From: Scylla paramamosain
Taxonomy: Eukaryota > Arthropoda > Malacostraca > Decapoda > Portunidae
Length of the DNA: 64,000 nucleotides
Direction of reading: 5' to 3'
Assembly (NCBI RefSeq): GCF_035594125.1
Contig: NC_087155.1
Span: forward strand, 3,085,192-3,149,191
Positions 19,650 through 35,159 of the stretch are shown here, piece by piece; positions within the stretch are counted from its first letter, which is position 1; each line of letters begins with the position of its first letter. The notes beneath the pieces are model-generated. The model was not told where the DNA came from. It made no database searches and was given only the letters and a program-made list of their open reading frames with translations. Made by a program: the position numbers and the translations under genes.

Positions 19650-20956
19650 ATGAACGACAAGCAGCAGCCTTCCGTCAAGGACCAACTACCTGGGAAGAAG
19701 TCGGAAATAATCTGTTTGACGAATTAAAAGAGCAAAAACTATCTCTCCAGCTCAAGACGACCGAACGGAGAATGTTCACTCTCATCACTATTAATAATTA
19801 CCTGTTCGATACCCTCACTAACCTCATGCAGTGGTGCATATCTAGCGCTCTGGCCTTCACAGCAGGTTTTGCGCCCAAGATTGAGGAGCTGAAAGAGCTA
19901 GCCAGACGGATGAAGCGCGAACTGGACCAGCACCAGCATAGAATCGTGTCTAGCCAGTACAAACGTGAAAAAATCAACGAGTTGATGTTGGAAAGACATC
20001 TAGAGTTAACGGATCCGGACAAGAAGATCTGGTCTTGCCTCCATAGCGAAGGATTGGTGCAGAGATATGTCGATGCGGAGTACAATAAAGCCAAAACGCA
20101 GCAGCGCCTGCCTTCCAAAGAGGCTGCCTTCAATTACAACGTGAGGCGAGGCGAAAACGGTGCTGGAGATGTCGAGCGCGTTCGCGCAGGCTGCGGCCTC
20201 TTCCTGCGCCGGAGAAAAGAATCTGAGCAACTTTGAGTTCTTTGAAAAGTACATGAGATCCGACGAGTCGTTGACTCCGAGCAACAAGCTCTTGGGGGCG
20301 TACAATGTTCCTTACGAAGTACTGCCTAACAACACCACAAAGATGCCGAGAAGGATCGAGCGGTACATAAACGGAGAGATCGAGTTTATGACCAAGTTGT
20401 GTACACCGACCGTCAGCAACTGCACGAAAGGACTCGCCCTGTCATACATGGTGGGTAAGATGTTTGGCTGCGTGTACCTGATCTCTCAGGCGTACATGAA
20501 GGCCTTTGCCGATGCTGTCGTCGAGCATTCGCCTTTTTTTTATAAACAAAGTGACGGAGAGAGTGAGAATTCTGATCTGGTTGTCATGTCGAGCGGACTG
20601 TTTACCAACAAAGACGTTTACAAGAAGAAGGAAAAAGAAGATAAAGTAAATCCTCGTCCTCGTCCACTCGCTGTTGCGATTGCGAGTGCCACGGGGTCAA
20701 CAGGAACCTAGTTGGTTTGACATTCGGGCCTTCGGAGGCGCGCCGTAAGATCTATGAAGAAGAATATAACAAAATGTTAATGTCTCAGCCTCATCTGCTG
20801 GTAGAGTTTGGCGTGTGTGGGTATAGGTACTCGTTGAGTACGAACAGCGACAAGAAGACGCTGGTCATGCTGCAGTTGCTCAAGGAACGGCTCATTTATA
20901 CGCAGAGAGAAGTGGCCGCGGCCATAGGCTGGTCTAGGCTGCTTCAGTTTCTCTGA
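19650..20956 (+). pseudogene. Unknown ~430-residue nimaviral-type gene, frameshifted
   Basis: The family is not recognised. ATG 19650 opens a frame that breaks after ~15 codons. The main frame then runs to about 20150 with long amphipathic helices and a hydrophobic stretch (TNLMQWCISSALAFTAGF). A second frame from about 20160 to 20640 includes NLSNFEFFEKYMRSDESL and a Cys-containing domain. A third frame, with a CCDCECHG cluster near 20665-20690, runs to the TGA at 20956. Pieces join smoothly at small indels near 19690, 20150 and 20650. The helical, Lys/Glu-rich N-terminus suggests a structural or replication-associated protein, but nothing identifies it. Confidence 0.48.
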
Positions 20957-21475
20957 CCAATGACAAGAAGAAGAACAAAAAGAAGAAGAAGAAGAAGAAG
21001 AAGAAGCTGTCCAAGCGAACCTGTCCAAGCGTAACAGTTGGTCACTCCAGTCTCCCCTTTCGGTAATCCTACATTTCTTTTTTTCTTTTTTTATCGGCGC
21101 AGACTTCGTTTCTAACGAACGGTAGCTGACTGTCCTTGTATCCGCCGTCTTTCGGACAGAAGGACTGAGAATGTTCTTAGAGGGAGAAAAATCGGTCGTG
21201 GTGGTCTTGATGTGCTTATTGCAGAAATGTCCCTGTGAAATATTATCGATGGGGGTCGACGTTGACCGTGACGGCGTTGTTGGAAGAAGAATAACCAATG
21301 CTGACCCTACCTTCAGTCAGTGGGACCTGTTCTATCTTGTCCCTGGACCTATTTACAGTTTTAACCATCCCGCGCCGGTCGTCGTGATTGTACCCAAGGA
21401 CAACGCATTCACCCTCCTATTCATTTTTACTTTTCCAGAAAAGAATGAATCTATTATGAGCTTTGTCCTAAATTC
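20957..21475. other. Right end of the viral island, coding strand ambiguous
   Basis: A (GAA)n run occupies about 20965-21006. Beyond it a plus-strand frame (21171-21475) and minus-strand frames (21475 to about 21060) are both open. The minus strand reads as beta-rich sequence then Ser/Thr/Lys-rich sequence with two breaks. The plus strand is unbroken but less protein-like. The segment stops abruptly at a family A LINE fragment at about 21476. A 3' or 5' gene fragment is likely; which strand is unresolved. Confidence 0.35.
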
Positions 21476-22019
21476 CATCAGTTCTTTGTCTAGTTGGAGA
21501 ACACTCTTGGCATGGTTCCGGGCAGAAATATAAAGTACATAAGATTCTGTTGATGTAAGGCTTAAATATCTTTTGTGGGCTATTTCTCTATCATGTATAG
21601 CATGAGAACAAACTGTGTTAAACCAAGGTTTGGAAGGTTTAGGTCGAGAAAAAGAATGAGAAATGTACGCCTCCATGCCAGACACTATCACCTATGTTAT
21701 GCGCTCAGCACACAAAGACGGGTCTCTGACACGGAAGCAGTAGTCATTCCAAGGAAAATCAGCAAAATACCTCCTCAGGATCCCCCAACTAGCAGAGGTA
21801 AAACGCCAGAGGCACCTTCGCTTAGGGGGATCCTTAGGAGGGATTGGAGCGATAGGACAAGATACAGATATGAGATTGTGATCGGAGGAGCCCAACGGAG
21901 AAGAAAGGGTGACAGCATAAGCAGAAGGATTAGAGGTCAGGAAAAGATCAAGAATGTTGGGCGTATCTCCAAGACGGTGAGGAATACGAGTCGGGTGTTG
22001 CAACAATTGCTCTAGGAAA
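21476..22019 (-). mobile_element. LINE family A copy 3, endonuclease fragment
   Basis: It matches about 48500-49040 of the fuller copy (end of the endonuclease domain and linker) with ~95% similarity by eye. Both ends are truncated. It marks the right border of the viral island, and satellite begins at once on its other side. Confidence 0.88.
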
Positions 22020-23875
22020 ACAAACTTCAGCTCTAGAAACAAACTTCTGGTTGTGTCTGCATCAAGGCAACGCTCTTGTATTTGCTGCATCGAGCCATTC
22101 CCCTTGTTATGACAGCATCAAGACAGGAAGCTCGTTGTGGTTACATCGAAAAGGTCAAGAATGTTGGGCCTTTCTCCAAGACGGTAAGGAATATGAGTAG
22201 GATGTTGCAACAATTGTTATAGGTCGTGGAGGATAGCAAAGTTGAAGGCTTGTTCACCAGGATGGTCAATGAGGGGAGAGGAAAGCCAAAGCTGGTGGTG
22301 AACATTAAAGTTTCCAAGAATGGAGACCTCTGCAAAAGGGAAGAGGATCAGAATGTGACTGCATCGAGGCAGATAGCTCATTGTGTCTGCATCGAGGCAA
22401 CAACTTCGATGTTTGTGCATGAAGCCAATCTCTTCTTTGTGGTTGCATCGAGGCTCGTTGTGGCTCCATCGGAGCACCAATCTCGTTGTGGCTGCATCGA
22501 GCCAACGCTCTCCTTGTGGCTTCATGGAGGCAACAGTCACGTTGTGTCGGTATCGAGGCGATAACCTCGTTGTGGCTTCATTGAGCCAAATACCTTTTTC
22601 TTGTTGCATCCAGCAAGCATGTACCTTTTGGCTTCACCGAGGCATTAATCTCGTTGTAACTGCATAGAGGGAACAATCTTGTGGCTTCATCGAGTTAAAC
22701 CCCTCGTTGTGGCTGCATCGAAACAACAATCTCGTTGTGGATGCATGGGGAGAACAATCTCGTTGTGGGTACATCGAGCAAGCCCCTTCGTTGTGGCTGC
22801 ATCGAGGCAACAATCTTGTTATGGCTGTATCGAGTAAACCCCCATCGTTGTGGATGCATTGAGGCAACAATCTCGTTATGGCTGCATCGAGGTAAGCCCC
22901 TCTTTGTAGATGCTCGTTTAAGCTGAATGGAGGCAACAATCTCGCTGTGGCTGCATCAAGCCAACCCCTTCGTTGTGGCTGCATCACGGACACTATCTCG
23001 TTGTGGCTGCATCAAGGTAACAATCTCATTGTGGCCGCACCAATCTCGTTGGGACTGCATCGAATTAAGAATTTCGTTGTATCTGCATCGAGGCAGCAAT
23101 CTCATTATGGCTGCATCGAAACAAAAATCTCTTTGCTGCTGCATCGAGGAAACAGGCTCGATATTCTTCAATCGAGGCAACAATCTCGTTGTGGCTACAT
23201 CGAGTCATAAACCTCGTTGTAGCACCATCGACGCTCTAATGTTGTTCTGGCTGCATCGAGGGTTTCAAACCCCTCGTTATGGCTGCATCGATGCAACAAT
23301 TTTTTTTTTTTTTTTTTTGTTGCTTCATCGATGTAGAAAGCTTGTTGTGGCTGCAGTGAGGGAACATTCTCCTTGTGATTCCACTAAATCCAGCCCGCCT
23401 CTATTTGGCTGCATCGAGGCAGCAAGCTTGTTGTTGCTGCTTCGAGGCAACAATCTCTTTGTAGCTTTATCCAGCCAACCCCTTCATATGGCTGCATGGA
23501 GCCAACCCGTTTCTTGCGGCTGCATAGATGCAACAATCTTGTTGTGGCTGCATTAAGACAGCAGGCTCGTTGTGGTTGCATTGATGCAACAATCTCATTG
23601 TATCTGCATCAAAGCACTAATCTCTTTGTGGCAGAATCGAGGCATTAGTCTCGTTGGAGCAGCATCGAAACAATCTTATTGTCGTGGGTGTATAGAAGCA
23701 ACAATTTCGTTGCGGCTGTGTCGCTTGTTGTGACTGCATCGAGGCAATAATCTTGTTCTGACCCAATCGAACCAACTCCATCGTTATGGTTGCATCAATG
23801 CTGCAAGCTCATTGCTACATTGAACCAAAATTCTCATTGTGGCTGAATCGAGCCTACCCGTTCGTTGTGGCTGTA
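22020..23875. repeat. 28-bp satellite, block 1
   Basis: The unit is GGCTGCATCGAGGCAACAAT plus CTCGTTGT (28 bp), degenerate. Since 28 is not a multiple of 3 and the unit lacks stops in most frames, it creates long open frames on both strands ([14 protein letters not shown] and QPQRDCCLDA-like). These are not genes. A T-run occurs at 23301-23318. Confidence 0.92.
22147..22352 (-). mobile_element. LINE family A fragment captured in the satellite
   Basis: About 205 bases match the endonuclease segment at about 48965-49170 of the fuller copy. 28-bp units flank it on both sides. Confidence 0.8.
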
Positions 23876-23894
23876 TCTGACTTCCATTATGGCT

Positions 23895-25061
23895 CTGACT
23901 TCCATTATGATGAAATGCTTGGAGAGAATAGTGAAGACAATACTTTGTGAACAGGTCAAGCAATTCATGGACCCTTTTCAATTTGCTTACACAAATAATC
24001 GTAGTGTAGATGATGCCACTTTGTCTTTTATAGATTTTGTGCTTCGCCATATTGATAAACCAAATACCTCGAACTATAAGCGCTTTGTCAAAATTCTCTT
24101 TGTAGATTTTTCCAGTGCCTTCAACACCATTCAACCACATAATATATTGATGCAAAAATTAAATACTATGAATGTAAATGCCAAGCTAATCCTATGGATC
24201 AATGATTTTCTCACAGGCAGACATCAGTATGTTAAATATCACAATACAAAGTCAGGAAAAATTGTTACAAACACGGGTGCTCCACAGGGATGTGTGTTGT
24301 CTCCCATTTTGTTTACTCTGTACACTAGTGATTGTCGATGTCAGACCAATGATTGCCAGCTTTTTAAATATGCAGACGACACTGCTCTTGTCAGCCTTTG
24401 TATCAACGATGACAATATGTATCGGAGGGAAGTGGAACGTTTTCATAAGTGGTGTAAGGAAAACTACTTTGAACTTAATGTTAAGAAAACAAAGGAAATG
24501 GTAATAGATTTCAGCACTTTGCCAGTTGCCCAACAGCCGCTGTACATAAACGGAGAACTCGTTGACACAGTTAAGGAATACAAATACCTCGGCACAGTAA
24601 TAGATAATGGGATCAATTTTAATAGTAATGTCGAGGCAATATATAAAAAAGTCAATTCTAGAATGCATTTCATGAGGAAACTTAAGAAAATTAAGATTGA
24701 CACTAAAATTATGGAGTTATTCTATACAGCTGTAGTGCAGTCAGTCATTTCATTTTCCATCACATGTTGGTATGGTAATTGTAGCTCTGATTCTAAAAAT
24801 AAACTAACCCGATTAATCAAAAACTGTGCAAAATTAGGCGTAAAAAATATCAATTCATTGATGGATATATACAGAAAGTTCTCTCTACAAAGATGCGAAG
24901 TAATTATCAATGACGTAACACATCCACTGAACGGCCATTACCAAAAGTTACCCTCAGGGAAAAGGCTGAGATCATCAAATTGTAGAACAGCCAGATTGTT
25001 TAAGTCCTTTGTGCCGGCAAGTATCAGAATTTTAAATAGTGGCCCTCTAAACATATCATAG
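23895..25061 (+). CDS. LINE reverse transcriptase (CR1/L2-type), N-terminus missing, frame intact
   Basis: It is the catalytic part of a retrotransposon polyprotein and makes cDNA by target-primed reverse transcription. There are about 388 codons without a break. Visible motifs in order are LDPFQFAY-like (DPFQFAYTNNRSVDD), LFVDFSSAFNTI (RT-A Asp), NTGAPQGCVLSPILFTLYT, and KYADDTALV (RT-C double Asp). Then come the thumb and the characteristic C-terminal region ending with a conserved NSGPLNIS. The endonuclease domain is absent through 5' truncation. The unbroken frame suggests recent insertion. There is no native start codon, so it is unlikely to be translated. Confidence 0.9.
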   Translation: MTSIMMKCLERIVKTILCEQVKQFMDPFQFAYTNNRSVDDATLSFIDFVLRHIDKPNTSNYKRFVKILFVDFSSAFNTIQPHNILMQKLNTMNVNAKLILWINDFLTGRHQYVKYHNTKSGKIVTNTGAPQGCVLSPILFTLYTSDCRCQTNDCQLFKYADDTALVSLCINDDNMYRREVERFHKWCKENYFELNVKKTKEMVIDFSTLPVAQQPLYINGELVDTVKEYKYLGTVIDNGINFNSNVEAIYKKVNSRMHFMRKLKKIKIDTKIMELFYTAVVQSVISFSITCWYGNCSSDSKNKLTRLIKNCAKLGVKNINSLMDIYRKFSLQRCEVIINDVTHPLNGHYQKLPSGKRLRSSNCRTARLFKSFVPASIRILNSGPLNIS

Positions 25062-25149
25062 CTAACTATACTAAGGCTTGGGAACCAGTTACCAGTTATC
25101 TTTTTATGTACTCCATTTTTTATTATTTTATTCTTTTCAAACGAGTTTT

Positions 25150-25393
<244 letters not shown>

Positions 25394-25401
25394 TTTTTTT
25401 T

Positions 25402-25820
<419 letters not shown>

Positions 25821-27869
25821 ATTATTATTATTATTATTATTATTATTATCGAGGTAACAATCTCTTTGTGTCTGCATCGAACCAACCCCTTTGTTATGGC
25901 TGCATCGATGCAACATTGTCATTGCGGCTGCATCGAGTCAGCAAGCTCATTGTGGCTGCATCAAGGCAACAATCTCGTTTTGGCTGCATCGAGCCAATCC
26001 CTTCGTTGTGGCTATATAGAATTATTCATTTTCTTGTTGCTGCATCGAGGCAACAATCTGGTTTTGGCTTCACCGAGGCACGAATTTCGTTGTGGCTACA
26101 TGATCGCAACAATCTCTTTGTGGCTGCATCGACCCAAACACTTTATTGTGGCTGTATGGTCGGAACATACTCGTTTGGCTGCATCGAGGCAGCAAGTTCT
26201 TTGTAGCTGCATCGATCCAACAATGTCGTTGCGGCGACAATCTCTGAGTCTTCATAGAGACAAGAACCTCGTTTTGACTGCATGGAGCGAAACCACACGT
26301 TGTGGCTGCATCGCGGAAACAATCTCATTCTGGCTGCATCGGGGCAACAACTTCGTTACAGCTGCATCGAAGTACCAATCTCGTTTTAACTGCATCGGAT
26401 AAAGAATCTCGTTGTGTCACCATCGAAGGAAAAACTTCATTATGGCTGCATCGAGGAAACAGGTTCGTTTTGCTTGCATCGATGCAACAATTATGTAGTG
26501 GCTGCAACGAGGCAACAATCTCGTTGTGGCAGCATTGACACAGCATTCTAGTTGTGGCTTTAAGGTAGGAAGCTCATCGTCTTTGCATCAAGGCATCAAT
26601 CTCGTTGTGGCTGCATCGTGCCAACCACTTTGTTGTGGCTGCATCGAGCCAACAATCTCGTTGTGGTTGCATTGAGCCACGTTGTGGCTGCATTGAGGAA
26701 ACTGTCTCGTTGTGATTCCATCAGGGCAACAATCTTGTTGTGGCAGCATTGACGCAGCATTCTAGTTGTGGCTGCATCAAGGCAAGAACATCGTTCTTTT
26801 TCCATCGAATCAACCCCCTCTTTGTGGATACATGGAGGCAACAGGCTCATTCTTCAAAGGAACAATCTCGTTATTGCTGCATCGAGGCAAACCTGGTTGT
26901 AGTTGTATCGAGACAACCAGCTCGTTGTGACTGCACGAACTTCGTTGTGGTTGTATCAAGACAAGAGGTAACAATCTCGATGCAGCTACATCGAGGCAAC
27001 AACCTTGTTGTGGCTGTATAGAGGCAACAATCTCGTTGTGGTTGCATCGAGCCAACCCCCTCCTTGTGGCTGCATCGAGGCAACAATCTCGTTGTGGCTG
27101 CATGGAGGAAAAAAGCTCGTTTCGGCTGCATCGAAACAACAATCTCGCTGTGGTTGCATCAAGGTAAGAATCTCTTTGTGGCTGCATCGAGGAAACAGTC
27201 TCGTTGTGGTTCATTGAAGCAACAATTTCTTTGTGGCTACATCGAACGAACCACTTCGTTGGGGCTGCATCGAGGCAACAATCTCGAAGTGGCAACGAAT
27301 CAGCAAGCATGTTGTGGCTACACTGAGGCAACAATATCATTGTTGATGCATCGAGCCAATCCCCTTGTTATGGCTGCAGCGAGGCAACATTGTCGCTGTG
27401 GCTCCTTCGAGGCAACAACTTCGTTGTGGTTGCATCGATGCAACACTCTCGCTGGGTCTGCATCAATGTACCAATCTTGTTATGGCTGCATCGATGTATT
27501 AATCTCGTCGTGGCTATATCGAAACAACTTTGTCGTTGTGGCTGCGTCGCGTTAACCACTTCGATGTGGCTGTATTGTGGCAACAAACTCGATGTAGCTG
27601 CATCGGGACAGCAACCTTCTTGTGACTACATCGACACAATAATCTTGCTTTGAATGCATGGAACCAACATCTTCTTTAAGGATTCATCAAGACAGCAAGC
27701 TCGTTCTGGCTGCATAGAGCCAAAAATTTCATTGTGGCTGATTCGAGCCAACCCCTTCCTTGTGGCTGCTTTGAGGCAACAATCTCTTTGAAGCTGCATC
27801 GAGGCAACAAGCTCATTGTGGAGGCATCAATGTAACAATTTCTTTGTGGCTACATCCAGCCAACCCCTG

Positions 27870-31470
<3,601 letters not shown>

Positions 31471-32595
31471 AGGCTTCTATCATTCTCTCTATAACTTCAT
31501 CTCAAGTTTCCTTTCTGACCGTTCTATTGCTGCTGTGGTAGACGGTCACTATTCTTCTCCTAAATCTATTAACAGTGATGTTCCTCAGGGTTCTGTCCTG
31601 TCACCCATTCTCTTCTTATTAATCATTAATGATCTTCTAAACCAAACTTCTTGTCCTATCCACTCCTACGCTGATGATACAACCCTGCACGTCTTTTCAT
31701 AGACGTCCAACCCTTCAGGAGGTAAACATTTCACGCAGGGAAGCCACAGAACGCTTGACTTCTGATCTTTCTAAAATTTCTGAATGGGGCAGAGCAAACT
31801 TGGTATTGTTCAATGCCTCAAAAACTCAATTCCTCCATCTATCAACTCTACACAACCTTCCAGACAACTATCCCCTCTTCTTCAATGACACTCAATTGTC
31901 CCCCTCTTCCTCGGTCTGTCCTTTACTTATAATCTGAACTAGAAACTTCACATCTCATCTCTAGCTAAAACAGCTTCTATGAAGTTAGGTGTTCTGAGAC
32001 GTCTCCGCCAGTTTTTCTCACCCCCTCAGCTGCTAACTCTGAAGAAGGGCCTTATCCATCCATGTAAGGAGTATGCTTCACATGTCTATGGGGGTTCCAC
32101 TCATACTGCTCTTCTAGACAGGGTGGAATCAAAAGCTTTTCGTCTCATCAACTCCTCTCTTCTAGCTGACTGTCTTCAGCCTCTCTCTCACCGCCGCAGT
32201 GTTGCATCTCTAGCTGCCTTCTACCGCTATTTTTCATGCTAACTGCTCTTCTGATCCTGCTAACTGCATGCCTCCCCTCCTCCCGCGGCCTCGCTGCACA
32301 AGACTTCTTTCTCTCACCCCCATTCTGTCCACCTCTCTAACGCAAGAGTTAACCAGTATTCTCAATCATTCTTCCCTTTCTCTGGTAAACTCTGGAACTC
32401 CCTGCCTGCTTCTCTATTTCCACCTTCCTATGACTTGAATTCCTTCAAGAGGGAGGTATCAAGACACTTACTCATCAATTTTTGAGTACTGCTTTGACCC
32501 TTTTATGGGACTGGCATTTCAGTGGGCATTTTTTTTGTTGTTGTTGGATTTTTGTTGCTCTTGGCCAGTGTCCTTCCTACGTAAAAAAAGAAAAA
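31471..32595 (+). mobile_element. LINE family A copy 4, 3' half, plus strand
   Basis: A 5'-truncated copy begins within the RT domain ([10 protein letters not shown] region). RT pieces lie at 31471-31702, 31674-31937 and 31979-32242 in different frames; the PQGSVLSP motif is visible, but the YADD region (SYADDTTL) is followed by a frame break. It ends with the family 3' UTR and an A-rich tail (about 32580-32598). At the conserved G-run it has 7 bases (ATGGGGG), keeping frame, unlike copies 2, 5 and 6. It is flanked by satellite on both sides. Confidence 0.88.
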
Positions 32596-34350
32596 AAACA
32601 ATCTCGTTGTGTTTGTATCGAGGAAGCAATCTCGTTGTCTCTGCATCAAGGCATTAATCTCATTGTGGCTGCATGGAAATAATCTTCTTTTTGTGTCTGT
32701 ATCGAGGCAACAATCTCGTTTCGCGACAACCCCTTCTTTGTGACAACAAATTCGTTGTAGCCGTATCGAGCCAACCCACATGTTGCGGCTGCATCGTGGC
32801 AACAATCTTTTTGTGGCTGCATCGAGCCGACCCTATTGTTGTGGCTCCATCGAGGCAACAATCTCTTTTTGGCTGCATCGGGTCAACCCGTTTGTTGTGG
32901 CTTCATGGAGGCAACAAACTTGTTTGGCTGCATAAAACCAACAATCTTGTTGTGGCTACATCAAACCAATCCCCTCGTTGTGGTTGTATCGTAGCAGCAA
33001 ATTCATTCGCCTGCATCGAGGCAACTATCTCGCTGTGGCTGCATCGAGCCAACCACTTCGTTGTGGCTGCATCGAGGCAACAATCTCGTTGTGGCTCCAC
33101 CGCGGCAGCAAGCTCTTTGTGGCTGCATCGACGCAACATTCTTGTTGTGGCTGCATTGAGGCAACAATCTCGTTTTGGCTGCATCGAGCCAAACCTTTCG
33201 TTGTTGCTGCATTGAGACAACAATCTCGTTTTGCCTGCATCGAGGCAGCAAGCTCGTTGTGGTTTCATCGAAGAAACAATCTCCTTGTGGCTCTATCAAA
33301 TTAACCTCTTCGTTCTGGCTATATCGAGGCAACAATCTTGTTGTGGTTGCATCGAGGTAGCAAGCTCGTTTTGGCTACATCGAGACAACCCCCTCTTTTG
33401 TGGCTGCATCGAAGTAACATTTTCTTTCTAGGTGCATCGAGGCAACAACGTCGTTGTGGCTGCATCGAGGCAACAATCTCGTCGTGGGTGCATCGATCCA
33501 TCTCCCTCGTTGTGGCTGCATCAAGGCAAATATCTCGTTGCGGCTGTATCGTACCAACCCCTTCATTGTGCCTGCATCGAGACAACAAACTCGTTGTTGC
33601 TGCATCGAGGCAGGAAACTCGTTGTGGCTGCATCGAGCCAACAATCTCTTTGTGGCTGCATCGAGCCAACACCTTTTTTGTGGCTGCATTGAGCCAACCT
33701 TCTCGTTGTGGTTGCATCGAGGCAACAATATCGTTGTGGCTGCGTCGAGACAACCCCTTCGTTGTAGGTGCATCGAGTTAACAACCTCTTTGTGGTTGCA
33801 TCGAGGCATCAACCTCGTTGTGGCTGCATCGAGGCAACAATCTTGTTGTGTTCACATCGAGGTACCAATTTCCTTGTGGCTGCATCTAGGCAACAACCTC
33901 GTTTTTGCTCCATTGAGACAACAATCTTGTTGTGTTTATATCGATGTTTCAATCTCGTTGTGGCTGCATCGAGGCAACCCTATTGTTGTTGCATCGATTC
34001 ATCAATCTCGTTGTTGCTGCAGCGAGTGCACCAAGCTCGTTGTGGCTGCATCGAGGCAACAATCTCGTTGTGGTTTTATCGAGCCAACCGGCTCTTTGTT
34101 GCTGCATCGAGGCTGCAAGCTCGTTTTGGCTGTATTTATCCAACAATCTCGTTGTGGCTACATCGAGCCAACCCCCTCATTGTAGTTGCATTGAGGCAAC
34201 TATCTCGTTGTGGCTGCGTCGAACCAACCCCTTCGTTGTAGCTGCATCGAGGCAACAATCTCTTTGTGGGTGCATCGAGGCAATAACCTCGTTGTTGCTG
34301 CATCGAGGCAATAATGTCGTTGTGGTTGCGTTGAGGCAACACGTCCTTTT
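32596..34350. repeat. 28-bp satellite, block 4
   Basis: This is the best-preserved block; many units match GTTGTGGCTGCATCGAGGCA plus ACAATCTC. It ends at about 34345. The longest of its frames (243 codons) is an artefact. Confidence 0.92.
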
Positions 34351-34655
34351 CACGGCCTTTTCACGTCGTTATAGCTAACAAATTAAAAAACACTGAAAAC
34401 TCTGTTTATGGTAATATTGTTATAATTCTACAGATAAGGTGTTTTGTAATCGATTTAATGTTTTTTGTACGAAAAAAAGCTAAAAAAAAAATGTAAAGAC
34501 AAGATTTTCATTTCTTTTCTTTTTTTCTTTCTTTTAATATTGCGTGTAGTGTTCACGTGTTTTAGTGTTTTGGTAGCAAAAACTAAAAAAAAAAAAATGT
34601 TCTCTTAATATCGTTTCGTTTACCATGATGGTAACCTAACAGGCTCAAAGATACT

Positions 34656-34928
<273 letters not shown>

Positions 34929-35053
34929 ATAAGGTTTTTCTATTTCTTTGCGAAGGATGTTTTTTTTTCATGTATTTTAGCGTTTTGGTAAATAAAGAAT
35001 CTAAAAACACTCAAAACACGTTTTCGATTTTTTTTTTCGAATATAGGGAGTTT

Positions 35054-35159
<106 letters not shown>

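Noticed and set aside
33454..34185. 243-codon frame with Trp/Leu/Arg pattern as a membrane protein.
   Set aside because: 28-residue periodicity follows from the 28-bp satellite.
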